From contig CAJOPP010000394.1 of the NCBI GenBank assembly GCA_905236365.1, positions 1-5,272 of the forward strand: a DNA stretch of 5,272 nt. The letters are read 5' to 3'. The notes below the pieces were generated by a model. The model searched no databases and had not been told where the DNA came from. It saw only the letters and a list, made by a program, of their open reading frames with translations. Origin of the DNA: an uncultured Lachnospiraceae bacterium. GTDB taxonomy: Bacteria > Bacillota > Clostridia > Lachnospirales > Lachnospiraceae. Positions within the stretch are counted from its first letter, which is position 1, and each line of letters starts with the position of its first letter. Below, piece after piece: positions 1 through 5,272 of this stretch. The position numbers and the translations under genes were made by a program.

Positions 1-825
1 AGTGATAGCGATATTCAATCCATTTTTGAGAACTCGGCAGTCTATCCGGACAAGATTCTGCAATGTTTAGCAGTCAACCCGGAGATGAAACAATACGTTT
101 TGAATTATCCCGCAAAGATCAGTGTTGTATTTGACGGAGACTTCAGTTTAGATGTACCACAGAATGAAGTTCCTCTCTATTTGCAATATGATGAACGCTG
201 GGGCTATGCAGATTACGGCAGTAGCCTGATTGCCATAAACGGCTCCGGTCCGACCTGTCTCTCCATGGCATACACATATCTCAAGCAGGATGGCAGTATG
301 AATCCTATTAAGGTTGCAGACTTTAGTATGGAGAACGGATATCTGGGCGAGAACAACGATACCTTCTGGACTTTGATGACAGATGGGGCAGCCTCTTTAG
401 GTCTAAGTTCTGAAGAACTATCCTTGAACAAAGAAAGTATGACTTCAGCATTAGAGGATGGCAAGGTAATCATCTGCTCTATGGATCCAGGTGATTTTAC
501 AAAGAGCAGTCACTTTATTCTGATCCGCAGCTACGAGAACGGTCTATTCTATGTGAATGATTCAAATAGTGAAGCACGAAGCAATGTAGGCTGGGATTAC
601 GAACGATTGAGCACACAGATTTCCAATATGTGGGCAATCAGCAACTCCACCTCCTCAACGCAGTCAGGTGAAGGGGATGATTCCTCACAACCAGAAGAAA
701 TATCGTCTGACGGAACTGCCGGAGCACAGGATGGAGCCAATGAGGAATCACAAAATGACGCCAATGTGGATTCACAAGACAGTAATGCAGACACATCGCA
801 ATCGGATTCTAATGCAACAGAATAA
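1..825 (+). CDS. C39-like (peptidase_C39_2) domain protein, 5' end missing, probable nucleophile Cys replaced by Ser
   Basis: The frame is open from the first base, so 274 C-terminal residues are visible and the true start (and any signal peptide) lies upstream; the ATG at 85 is an internal Met in a continuous NPEMKQY stretch. Residues about 57-213 (window numbering) look like a papain-fold C39-like domain: VPLYLQYDERWGY, then GSGPTCLSM, MENGYL, a paired CSMDPGDF, then SHFILIRSY and YVNDSNS, ending NMWAIS. In the relatives I know, the second block reads GCGPTCLSM, and that first Cys is the nucleophile, with the His of GHF and an Asp/Asn of VNDPNS completing the site. Here His171 and Asn186/Asp187 are kept but the nucleophile position (residue 82, codon TCC at 244-246) is Ser; Cys86 is the usual second Cys. 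Residues about 215-274 form a hydrophilic tail rich in Ser, Asp, Asn, Gln and Glu, probably disordered. Family members are usually exported and act at the cell surface; export cannot be seen here. It may be an inactive homologue. Domain call is strong; activity is unknown. Confidence 0.85.
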   Translation, partial: SDSDIQSIFENSAVYPDKILQCLAVNPEMKQYVLNYPAKISVVFDGDFSLDVPQNEVPLYLQYDERWGYADYGSSLIAINGSGPTCLSMAYTYLKQDGSMNPIKVADFSMENGYLGENNDTFWTLMTDGAASLGLSSEELSLNKESMTSALEDGKVIICSMDPGDFTKSSHFILIRSYENGLFYVNDSNSEARSNVGWDYERLSTQISNMWAISNSTSSTQSGEGDDSSQPEEISSDGTAGAQDGANEESQNDANVDSQDSNADTSQSDSNATE

Positions 826-847
826 ATGCTGACCCGAATCCGGTGTG

Positions 848-869
848 CAAGACTCGCAAGCGAGTCTTG
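848..869. repeat. Perfect 9-bp inverted repeat (hairpin) before the terminator
   Basis: CAAGACTCG (848-856) and CGAGTCTTG (861-869) are exact reverse complements around a CAAG loop. It lies 23 bp after the stop codon of the C39-like gene and just before the terminator hairpin. It has no T-run of its own on either strand, so it is not a standard intrinsic terminator; it could protect the mRNA 3' end or be a copy of a dispersed palindrome. Confidence 0.7.
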
Positions 870-871
870 AC

Positions 872-906
872 AAAGTCGGAACCCATTATCTGGTTTCCGA
901 CTTTTT
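872..906 (+). terminator. Rho-independent terminator of the C39-like gene
   Basis: AAAGTCGGAA (872-881) pairs perfectly with TTCCGACTTT (895-904), and CC/GG inside can extend the stem past a single-base bulge. The right arm runs into TTTTT (902-906) and an AT-rich stretch, as expected for intrinsic termination of rightward transcripts 47 bp after the stop codon. The same stem would also form in leftward transcripts from the convergent operon ending at 964, but only a short broken T-run follows there, so bidirectional use is possible and weaker. I see no better terminator for the operon between 907 and 963. Confidence 0.8.
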
Positions 907-963
907 ATATTCTTATACTATTTTTCCAAACCTTCTGGCAGCTGTCCGAATCACGCTCCAAGT

Positions 964-1626
964 TCATTCGTCCAGCCCGTTTTTAACAACGTACACTGCC
1001 AGCTGCGTTCGATCCTTTAAGCTGAGTTTCTCTAACAATCTTGAAATCTGGTTTCTGATCGTCCCCTCTGCCAGACATAATTCTGCAGCAATTTCTTTGT
1101 TGTCGTAGCCCTGTGCCACCAACCGGAGTACAGCCAATTCCCGCTTTGTAAATTCCTCCCGCATATCTGCCACATTCCGGTCTTTTTGTTCGTTTTCTGA
1201 CGGCTTTCCCATCCGGGCACGCATCGTATGATATACTCCACTTCCAAAAATGCTCATTCCTGCAAACACACTTTTCACTGAAGAAATCACTTTTTCATCT
1301 TCCATCTCTTTCAGAATATATCCATCCGCTCCACTTTCAAGCGCCTTGTCAATAGTCTCCTCATCATCAAAAGTAGTGAGCACCAACACACGGATCGATG
1401 GTAATTCTTCTTTAATTGCTGCAATTCCGTATGCACCATCATACTCCGGCATTCGCATATCCATCAGCACAACATCCGGCTGGAATACCCTGCACTTTTC
1501 AAAGGCTTCCTTTCCATTCTCTGCAAGTGCTACCACCTCAAGTTCATCATCCTGCTCCAGCACTGCTTTTAATCCCTGTCGTAAAATCATAATATCATCT
1601 GCTATCAATACTTTTATCTTTTCCAT
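964..1626 (-). CDS. Two-component response regulator, NarL/LuxR family
   Basis: This 220-residue protein has the usual length and order of NarL/FixJ-type regulators. The receiver domain (about 4-120) has acidic pocket residues Asp10 and Asp11, phospho-acceptor Asp56 in VVLMDMRMP, the switch Thr in VLTTFDD (84-85) and Lys106 in YILKE. A linker rich in charged residues (about 135-158) leads to a LuxR-type helix-turn-helix (about 158-216) with FTKRELAVLRLVAQGYDNKEIA, then LAEGTIRNQISRLLEKL. All catalytic and switch residues are present, so it should be phosphorylated by the kinase encoded just upstream and bind DNA. The ATG at 1626 is preferred over the GTG at 1632: AAGGAG (1632-1637) lies 5 bases before the ATG but abuts the GTG. 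It is the last gene of the operon, 27 bp after the kinase stop. A candidate target is the operon's own promoter. Resembles LiaR/DesR/VraR-type regulators, but no specific orthologue is assigned. Confidence 0.95.
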   Translation of the reverse strand: MEKIKVLIADDIMILRQGLKAVLEQDDELEVVALAENGKEAFEKCRVFQPDVVLMDMRMPEYDGAYGIAAIKEELPSIRVLVLTTFDDEETIDKALESGADGYILKEMEDEKVISSVKSVFAGMSIFGSGVYHTMRARMGKPSENEQKDRNVADMREEFTKRELAVLRLVAQGYDNKEIAAELCLAEGTIRNQISRLLEKLSLKDRTQLAVYVVKNGLDE

Positions 1627-1631
1627 ATTCA

Positions 1632-1637
1632 CTCCTT
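1632..1637 (-). promoter_or_regulatory. Ribosome binding site of the response regulator
   Basis: AAGGAG on the minus strand lies 5 bases before the ATG at 1626, in the 27-bp gap after the kinase stop codon. The GTG at 1632 shares its last G and is too close to use it. Confidence 0.8.
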
Positions 1638-1653
1638 ACTGCACTATTTCTCA

Positions 1654-3402
1654 CTATACCGGAACCTTTATACGAGTCAGGAATCCTTCTCCTATTGCCG
1701 TGATAAACCGAACGGTTCCCTCTGCTTCCTTTACACGTTCCCGAATACCGCGTATTCCGTTATTTTCTTCTACATTTCCACATCCTTTCCCATCATCACA
1801 GATCACCAACTCCACGCTATCCTGCTGAAACCTTACGATCATATCTATTTTTGACGCTTCGGAATACTTTAAAGCATTGGTAATGGATTCCCTTGCAGAA
1901 TCGTATAGTACTCTGGACAGATGAGAATACCGTTCTGAATCCTCACCCTGCACAGTAACTTCTACCGGTATCTCCTTTACCTGAGCTGCCAACTGCATGA
2001 TTCCCTGGGTTACCAGTTCATAGGACGCCTCTCTCCTCAACTGATTGATTGACTCTCTTAACTCTCTGATTCCATCACTCGTCAAACTTCTTGCCTGCAA
2101 AAGATACTCCTCCACTTTGTCCATCTCCTGTTTTTCAACAGATACAGCTGCCAGCTTCATATAAGACTGAATCATCGTAAGAGTATGCCCTGCCGTATCA
2201 TGTACCTGCTGTGCAATCCTGTTCCGTTCCTTTTCCAACGCAAGTCTTTCATTTGTAATCGCAAGTTCTCGCGTCTGATGCAACAATGCATAATACCGAC
2301 TCATATCTTTTACTACAAATACTACATTCTGACCTTGTTCAAATTCAGACAAATCGATGACTTTCATCTGCTCTTCCTGTTCCGCATCCGATGTTACCTC
2401 GATTCCAAACCCCATCTTTTCAGAAAAAGTCGCCCAAGCTGACATTTTTTCTTTTTCCCTATCAGAATGTGTACCATTTCTCACCGCTAACGTTTTCTGT
2501 ACCGATTGATAAAGCTGAATCTGTAAATAACGTCCTTTTGCATCCCGAAAAACCGATGCATCTTCTTTTTCCAAAGTATCCAGACATTTCAAAACATCTT
2601 CTGCCCGAATCATCTCTATTTCATTCTCTGACTGCTGTAATGGAAGCAAAGCATAAAAGCTCTGATTTGAATAAGTAAGTTTCCCATACTGATTAAAAAT
2701 TCCAACTCCATCTTCCAGACCCGACAGAATTACATCAAAAGCAGTAATATTCACTTCCATAAAACGGTACTTGATTGTTGCCAATAACACAAATATTCCG
2801 GATATTCCAAAACCAAGAGGTGTAATATCAAAAGACGTCTTGATAAAACCCGTTACATAAATCAGATTAAGCACCACCGGCACAAACACAGATGCAACGA
2901 TTAGCTGCTTTGCCCGTTTATTCTCCCGCTCAAGATTCCGATATATAATGACCGCTCCCAAAATAACGAATAAATAAGTCATTCCTACGTTGGTAAAAAA
3001 GAATACCCCATGTTCAACCCGTTCTACCGAAAAACACACATAGTACAGATGATGGAACTTATTCGTCAACACCAACAGATATTGAATTAGCGATACTGCA
3101 AACGGAAAATACATCCCCACAATTGACGTTTGCTTTCCTGTATACATCAAAGCAAAATAATACCAGGATGAACCCACAAAACAAATTCCAAAATTCCCAA
3201 TGAGGTACGACAATGCCAATTCTCCATCCGTCTGTGATAGCAGAATCAGAATTTGGGAACAGCACCATAACGCTACCATTCCCTGACAAATCAGATACAT
3301 GAAATTATATCTGGCTTTTTTTCCTTTCAGGAGCAGTACCGCCATACTCACAAGTACTGCTCCCATTACCAGCATATACGCAATCCCTAAGACAAATATC
3401 AT
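1654..3402 (-). CDS. Sensor histidine kinase with N-terminal 7TM region, PAS-like region, HisKA_3 and HATPase_c
   Basis: The 582-residue protein starts with seven hydrophobic segments (about 2-25, 32-55, 62-87, 94-112, 133-154, 164-186, 193-212), including LVLTNKFHHLYY, matching the 7TM sensor region of histidine kinases (HisKA_7TM type). Residues about 220-370 look PAS-like (LEDGVGIFNQYGKLTYSN at its start, VVFVVKDMSRY at its end) with a long polar insertion around 300-355. A charged helix (371-398) leads to the HisKA_3 box ERNRIAQQVHDTAGHTLT with phospho-acceptor His401. HATPase_c follows: N box around Asn509 (ESITNALKYSEAS), G1 ICDDGKGCG (Asp536/537), and NNGIRGIRERV (547-557). All elements for autophosphorylation are intact. 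The start is the ATG at 3402, not the upstream ATG at 3474: 3402 overlaps the previous stop as ATGA, has GAGGG 9 bases upstream, and begins directly with the first membrane helix. It should phosphorylate the response regulator downstream. Its ligand is unknown; a membrane or lipid-phase signal, or the neighbouring membrane protein, is plausible. Confidence 0.95.
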   Translation of the reverse strand: MIFVLGIAYMLVMGAVLVSMAVLLLKGKKARYNFMYLICQGMVALWCCSQILILLSQTDGELALSYLIGNFGICFVGSSWYYFALMYTGKQTSIVGMYFPFAVSLIQYLLVLTNKFHHLYYVCFSVERVEHGVFFFTNVGMTYLFVILGAVIIYRNLERENKRAKQLIVASVFVPVVLNLIYVTGFIKTSFDITPLGFGISGIFVLLATIKYRFMEVNITAFDVILSGLEDGVGIFNQYGKLTYSNQSFYALLPLQQSENEIEMIRAEDVLKCLDTLEKEDASVFRDAKGRYLQIQLYQSVQKTLAVRNGTHSDREKEKMSAWATFSEKMGFGIEVTSDAEQEEQMKVIDLSEFEQGQNVVFVVKDMSRYYALLHQTRELAITNERLALEKERNRIAQQVHDTAGHTLTMIQSYMKLAAVSVEKQEMDKVEEYLLQARSLTSDGIRELRESINQLRREASYELVTQGIMQLAAQVKEIPVEVTVQGEDSERYSHLSRVLYDSARESITNALKYSEASKIDMIVRFQQDSVELVICDDGKGCGNVEENNGIRGIRERVKEAEGTVRFITAIGEGFLTRIKVPV

Positions 3403-5036
3403 TTTTGTTTTCCCTCTTTTCTGGCAGCCAGAACCACTAACACGACACCTGCAACGAACAGATATACCCACCATGCAATACTAAGCCAGAAGTCTCTTGT
3501 CAGGTACAACGCCATCAAAGACAAGGTAATCGAGGCTGCCACAACATATTTCTTATTATTCAGAATCGCTGCTATGACCAGCATGAGCACACCTGTCACC
3601 CCGAGCACGAAAGCACTAAAAGGTTCACCGCTTACCATTGCATTTGTCAATAGAACACAAAGGATCATACAAGTCATAAAAAACTGGATTCCACTTATAT
3701 TTTCTCTTCTATCATACCAAATGCGACCCAAAAGAACAATGGCAACTCCGATAAAAAAGCATGCTATTTCTACACTGTAATGCCAGCTTCCACTCTGAAT
3801 GACCATCCCCAGAGTAGCGAGTATCAAGGCAAATGTTATAAATCCTCTCTTCTCATACGAATCGTTCATAAAGACTGCTGCTGTCAACATAATGATAGCC
3901 AATACCCCAAAGAAATTGAAACTGTACAGAATCTCCCATTTCCATGTAACATATAACAGAATTCCAGTAACTGTCTGTAAACCTGCAAGTTCCAATAACC
4001 GTTTTCCCCACAGTTCTGCTTCTGACTCATGTCCTCTTCTTACCATATAGAGAATCAAAGCAAATGCCATCACAAAAGAATATGGATAATAAATTTGTTT
4101 CAAGTCTCCAAAAAGCTGTTGAAAAGACGGTGTAAACACCGCTACCAATAAGCTAACAGCAAGCTGGATATAAAACATCTCCTTTCGGCACAGGCAGATC
4201 ATAATCACAAGATTTACTACAAATCCGGCAAAGAAAAGAGTTGCAGACCGTTCTGTCAAATAAAACATTTGATTGATTTCCAACAACACTTCCAATGTAA
4301 GCCAGAAAATTGCCATGCTGTTCAATACTCTCATAATAGATTGTCCGCTCCCCTTATGGCCTAGCCCTGTTATAATAACCAGGATCAACACCGATAAACT
4401 TTTAAATCCCCAAAAAGCACCATTGATAAACCAGATTGTTCCTCCCACCAATACACTATAAAATCCTGCATGTATCAGATAAAATACCATGAAACTAACA
4501 CCCAATTGAGAATCTTTCACATTTTCTTTTCGGATATAATAATTTCCAATCGCATAGAGCAAAACAAAAATTCCTAACAACAGAATAAACCCCTCATATC
4601 GTAACTTCAACAAAAAACAGATACATCCTAAAATTCCATCCATTAAAATTGCAAAGATACTAAAATCCAATGCCTTCTTCGTTTTCCATGTCCTGCATGC
4701 AATCGCGATTCCCATAACCAGATCTGCCAAGAGTACCTTAAGTGCATTCATCTGCAAATCACCCCAAGTCACCCCTCCCAAAATCGATAACAGAAAAAAT
4801 CCTGAAAACGCCGTACCAAGATAAAACAGTGCAGTTTCCGTCGTTTCTCTATCTGCTTTCTTTGACACTGCATGCGAGCCTGTAAAGGATGCAATCGCTA
4901 CTGCTAACAATACAAGCTGTTTTACAAATTCCGGCAAATACTGCCATGCTGTCATAACAAAAATGCTCCCTGCTATGACAATAAACAAAACACCTACTAC
5001 CATCAACCATTTTGAAATTTGATTTTCCCGTTCCAT
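3399..5036 (-). CDS. Large polytopic membrane protein, DUF2157/SCO7613-like, function unknown
   Basis: The 545-residue product is almost entirely hydrophobic, with roughly 18-20 predicted membrane segments and only short charged loops (for example 57-65, 115-122, 168-176, 332-347, 392-398, 440-447). The N-terminus ISKWLMVVGVLFIVIAGSIF, followed by TAWQYLPEFVKQLVLLAVA, resembles the G-x-x-F-x-A-x-W-x-x-LP pattern of DUF2157 membrane proteins, and the C-terminus (LYLTRDFWLSIAWWVYLFVAGVVLV) resembles the SCO7613-type C-terminal region. No catalytic motif, ATP-binding site or transporter signature is visible, and the family has no established function that I know. The ATG at 5036 is chosen over the GTG at 5045 because AGAGG (5045-5049) sits 8 bases before the ATG and overlaps the GTG. 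It is the first gene of the operon, ends in a 4-base ATGA overlap with the kinase, and is probably translationally coupled to it. This suggests the same stoichiometry class and a shared job, such as signal perception, or being the regulated output. Family call is from memory of patterns. Confidence 0.8.
   Translation of the reverse strand: MERENQISKWLMVVGVLFIVIAGSIFVMTAWQYLPEFVKQLVLLAVAIASFTGSHAVSKKADRETTETALFYLGTAFSGFFLLSILGGVTWGDLQMNALKVLLADLVMGIAIACRTWKTKKALDFSIFAILMDGILGCICFLLKLRYEGFILLLGIFVLLYAIGNYYIRKENVKDSQLGVSFMVFYLIHAGFYSVLVGGTIWFINGAFWGFKSLSVLILVIITGLGHKGSGQSIMRVLNSMAIFWLTLEVLLEINQMFYLTERSATLFFAGFVVNLVIMICLCRKEMFYIQLAVSLLVAVFTPSFQQLFGDLKQIYYPYSFVMAFALILYMVRRGHESEAELWGKRLLELAGLQTVTGILLYVTWKWEILYSFNFFGVLAIIMLTAAVFMNDSYEKRGFITFALILATLGMVIQSGSWHYSVEIACFFIGVAIVLLGRIWYDRRENISGIQFFMTCMILCVLLTNAMVSGEPFSAFVLGVTGVLMLVIAAILNNKKYVVAASITLSLMALYLTRDFWLSIAWWVYLFVAGVVLVVLAARKEGKQK
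3412..3416 (-). promoter_or_regulatory. Ribosome binding site of the histidine kinase
   Basis: GAGGG on the minus strand lies 9 bases before the ATG at 3402, inside the last codons of the membrane protein. It supports the short start with the ATGA overlap over the in-frame ATG at 3474, which would overlap the previous gene by 76 bases. Confidence 0.75.
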
Positions 5037-5044
5037 AATCAACA

Positions 5045-5049
5045 CCTCT
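5045..5049 (-). promoter_or_regulatory. Ribosome binding site deciding the start of the membrane protein
   Basis: AGAGG on the minus strand lies 8 bases before the ATG at 5036. It overlaps the in-frame GTG at 5043-5045, so that GTG cannot use it; the ATG three codons later is the supported start. Confidence 0.75.
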
Positions 5050-5066
5050 TTCTTTTTGATATCTCT

Positions 5067-5095
5067 ATTATAAAAAAAGTGTTTCTATTTGGTTA
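5067..5095 (-). promoter_or_regulatory. Promoter of the three-gene operon: consensus -10, weak -35
   Basis: On the minus strand a perfect TATAAT (5072-5067) is preceded by a T-run. With 17-bp spacing the -35 hexamer is TAACCA (5095-5090), which matches TTGACA at only three of six positions. Transcription would start near 5060, giving a leader of about 24 bases before the ATG at 5036. The good -10 with a poor -35, together with repeat half-sites just upstream, suggests an activator-dependent promoter. It is the only promoter-like sequence I see for the operon. Confidence 0.65.
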
Positions 5096-5097
5096 GA

Positions 5098-5109
5098 TGT
5101 CATTTGTCA
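5098..5109 (-). promoter_or_regulatory. Candidate proximal operator: TGACA direct repeat next to the -35
   Basis: On the minus strand TGACA-AA-TGACA gives two direct half-sites at 7-bp spacing, at roughly -38 to -49 from the inferred start site. This is where a NarL/LuxR-type regulator acting as a class II activator would bind. The operon's own response regulator is the natural candidate, but binding is inferred from position and repeat pattern only. Confidence 0.4.
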
Positions 5110-5119
5110 CAATCTATGC

Positions 5120-5152
5120 AAAAAAGGCAGTGACAAATGTCACTACCTTTTC
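5120..5152. terminator. Bidirectional rho-independent terminator-like hairpin
   Basis: AGTGAC (5129-5134) and GTCACT (5139-5144) pair around a 4-base loop. After one C/A mismatch, GG/CC and AAAA/TTTT extend the stem to 5122-5151. An A-run precedes it (5120-5125) and a T-rich stretch follows, so it has the form of an intrinsic terminator in both directions, better on the minus strand where six T follow the stem. It lies upstream of the operon promoter and would stop leftward transcripts coming from beyond the right edge, insulating the operon. Confidence 0.65.
5131..5142. promoter_or_regulatory. Candidate distal operator: TGACA-AA-TGTCA palindrome
   Basis: The same pentamer in inverted orientation, again with 7-bp spacing, exactly 33 bp from the proximal pair (about three helical turns). 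It is also the core of the terminator-like hairpin at 5122-5151, so the palindrome may exist for RNA structure and not for protein binding. Both roles are possible. Confidence 0.3.
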
Positions 5153-5190
5153 TTTTATTCACAAATCCACTTCCCGTTTTGATCCGCTAT

Positions 5191-5261
5191 ATCTCAGACA
5201 GAGATGCCCCCCGCCTCTAAGCAAAGCGTAGGCGGGGGCAGGAAACTTGTCTCAGGCGGGG
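5191..5261. repeat. GC-rich nested inverted-repeat block, possible dispersed intergenic element
   Basis: Three structures lie together. ATCTC (5191-5195) and GAGAT (5201-5205) flank AGACA. CCCCCGCCT (5208-5216) pairs perfectly with AGGCGGGGG (5230-5238), with a small GC-AAA-GC apical stem. A second copy of the right arm, AGGCGGGG, occurs at 5254-5261 and could compete for the same left arm. The block is far more GC-rich than the AT-rich DNA around it and has no T-run, so it is not a standard terminator. No convincing gene covers it. It may belong to a repeated intergenic element or to the end region of a gene beyond the window. Confidence 0.5.
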
Positions 5262-5272
5262 TTCAATCTCCG

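Noticed and set aside
85..825. ATG at 85 as the start of the C39-like gene
   Set aside because: The frame is open to base 1, the preceding residues continue the family-like N-terminal region (FENSAVYPDKILQCLAVNPEM), and no good Shine-Dalgarno precedes 85. The gene is 5'-truncated by the window.
845..1108. 87-residue + strand reading frame starting in the terminator region
   Set aside because: It begins near the terminator hairpins and runs antisense into the response regulator; no ribosome binding site and no family resemblance.
1250..1828. 192-residue + strand reading frame
   Set aside because: It lies antisense to the response regulator and the kinase end, is very Ser/Ile/Thr-rich as expected of a reverse-strand shadow, and has no recognisable domain.
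3403..3474. Upstream ATG (3474) extending the kinase by 24 residues
   Set aside because: The extension is Arg/Cys-rich, overlaps the previous gene by 76 bases and is less well supported than the ATGA-coupled start at 3402 with GAGGG upstream.
5120..5152. Riboswitch or leader attenuator for the operon
   Set aside because: The hairpin lies upstream of the inferred promoter (-10 at 5067-5072), so it would not be in the operon's own transcript; the leader itself is only about 24 bases.
5217..5270. - strand frame open from the right edge, ending in TAG at 5219-5217
   Set aside because: Only 17 residues (EIEPRLRQVSC...) are visible and the stop lies inside the hairpin; it is as likely to be chance as the C-terminus of a neighbouring gene.
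5183..5272. + strand frame open to the right edge, with an ATG at 5204 (MPPASKQSVGG...)
   Set aside because: No Shine-Dalgarno, composition is driven by the GC-rich hairpin, and only 23 codons are visible. It cannot be excluded that a real gene lies further right.

Overview
The window looks like a chromosomal segment of a low-to-moderate GC Gram-positive gut Firmicute, most likely Clostridia of the Lachnospiraceae type. The grounds are AGGAG/GAGG ribosome binding sites, an AT-rich consensus -10 box, rho-independent terminators, and a C39-like secreted-peptidase family and a 7TM histidine kinase of kinds I associate with that group. The taxonomic call is inference; there is no rRNA or marker gene here.

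Left part (1-825, + strand): the 3' part of a gene that begins before the window. It encodes a C39-like (peptidase_C39_2) domain followed by a 60-residue acidic, Ser/Asn/Gln-rich tail. The residue expected to be the nucleophilic Cys is Ser. A junction of about 140 bp (826-963) follows, with two tandem perfect hairpins, the second with a T-run (terminator). It separates this gene from a convergent operon.

Main part (964-5036, - strand): a compact three-gene operon, read right to left. First is a very hydrophobic 545-residue polytopic membrane protein (DUF2157/SCO7613-like, function unknown). Second is a 582-residue sensor histidine kinase with an N-terminal 7TM region, a PAS-like region and a HisKA_3/HATPase_c core. 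Third is a 220-residue NarL/LuxR-type response regulator. The first two genes overlap by four bases (ATGA) and the last two are 27 bp apart, each with its own Shine-Dalgarno, so the three are almost certainly co-transcribed. The layout suggests a self-contained membrane-sensing module in which the polytopic protein is either a sensory partner of the kinase or the main output.

Right part (5037-5272): the operon promoter has a perfect TATAAT and a poor -35. Directly upstream are two pairs of TGTCA/TGACA half-sites, each pair at 7-bp spacing and the pairs 33 bp apart. The distal pair lies inside a strong bidirectional terminator-like hairpin. This is what an activator-dependent, possibly autoregulated promoter would look like, but the operator role is inferred. 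Beyond it the window ends in a GC-rich inverted-repeat block (5191-5261) with no convincing gene, which may be a dispersed intergenic repeat. No tRNA, rRNA, CRISPR, insertion sequence or phage gene is visible.
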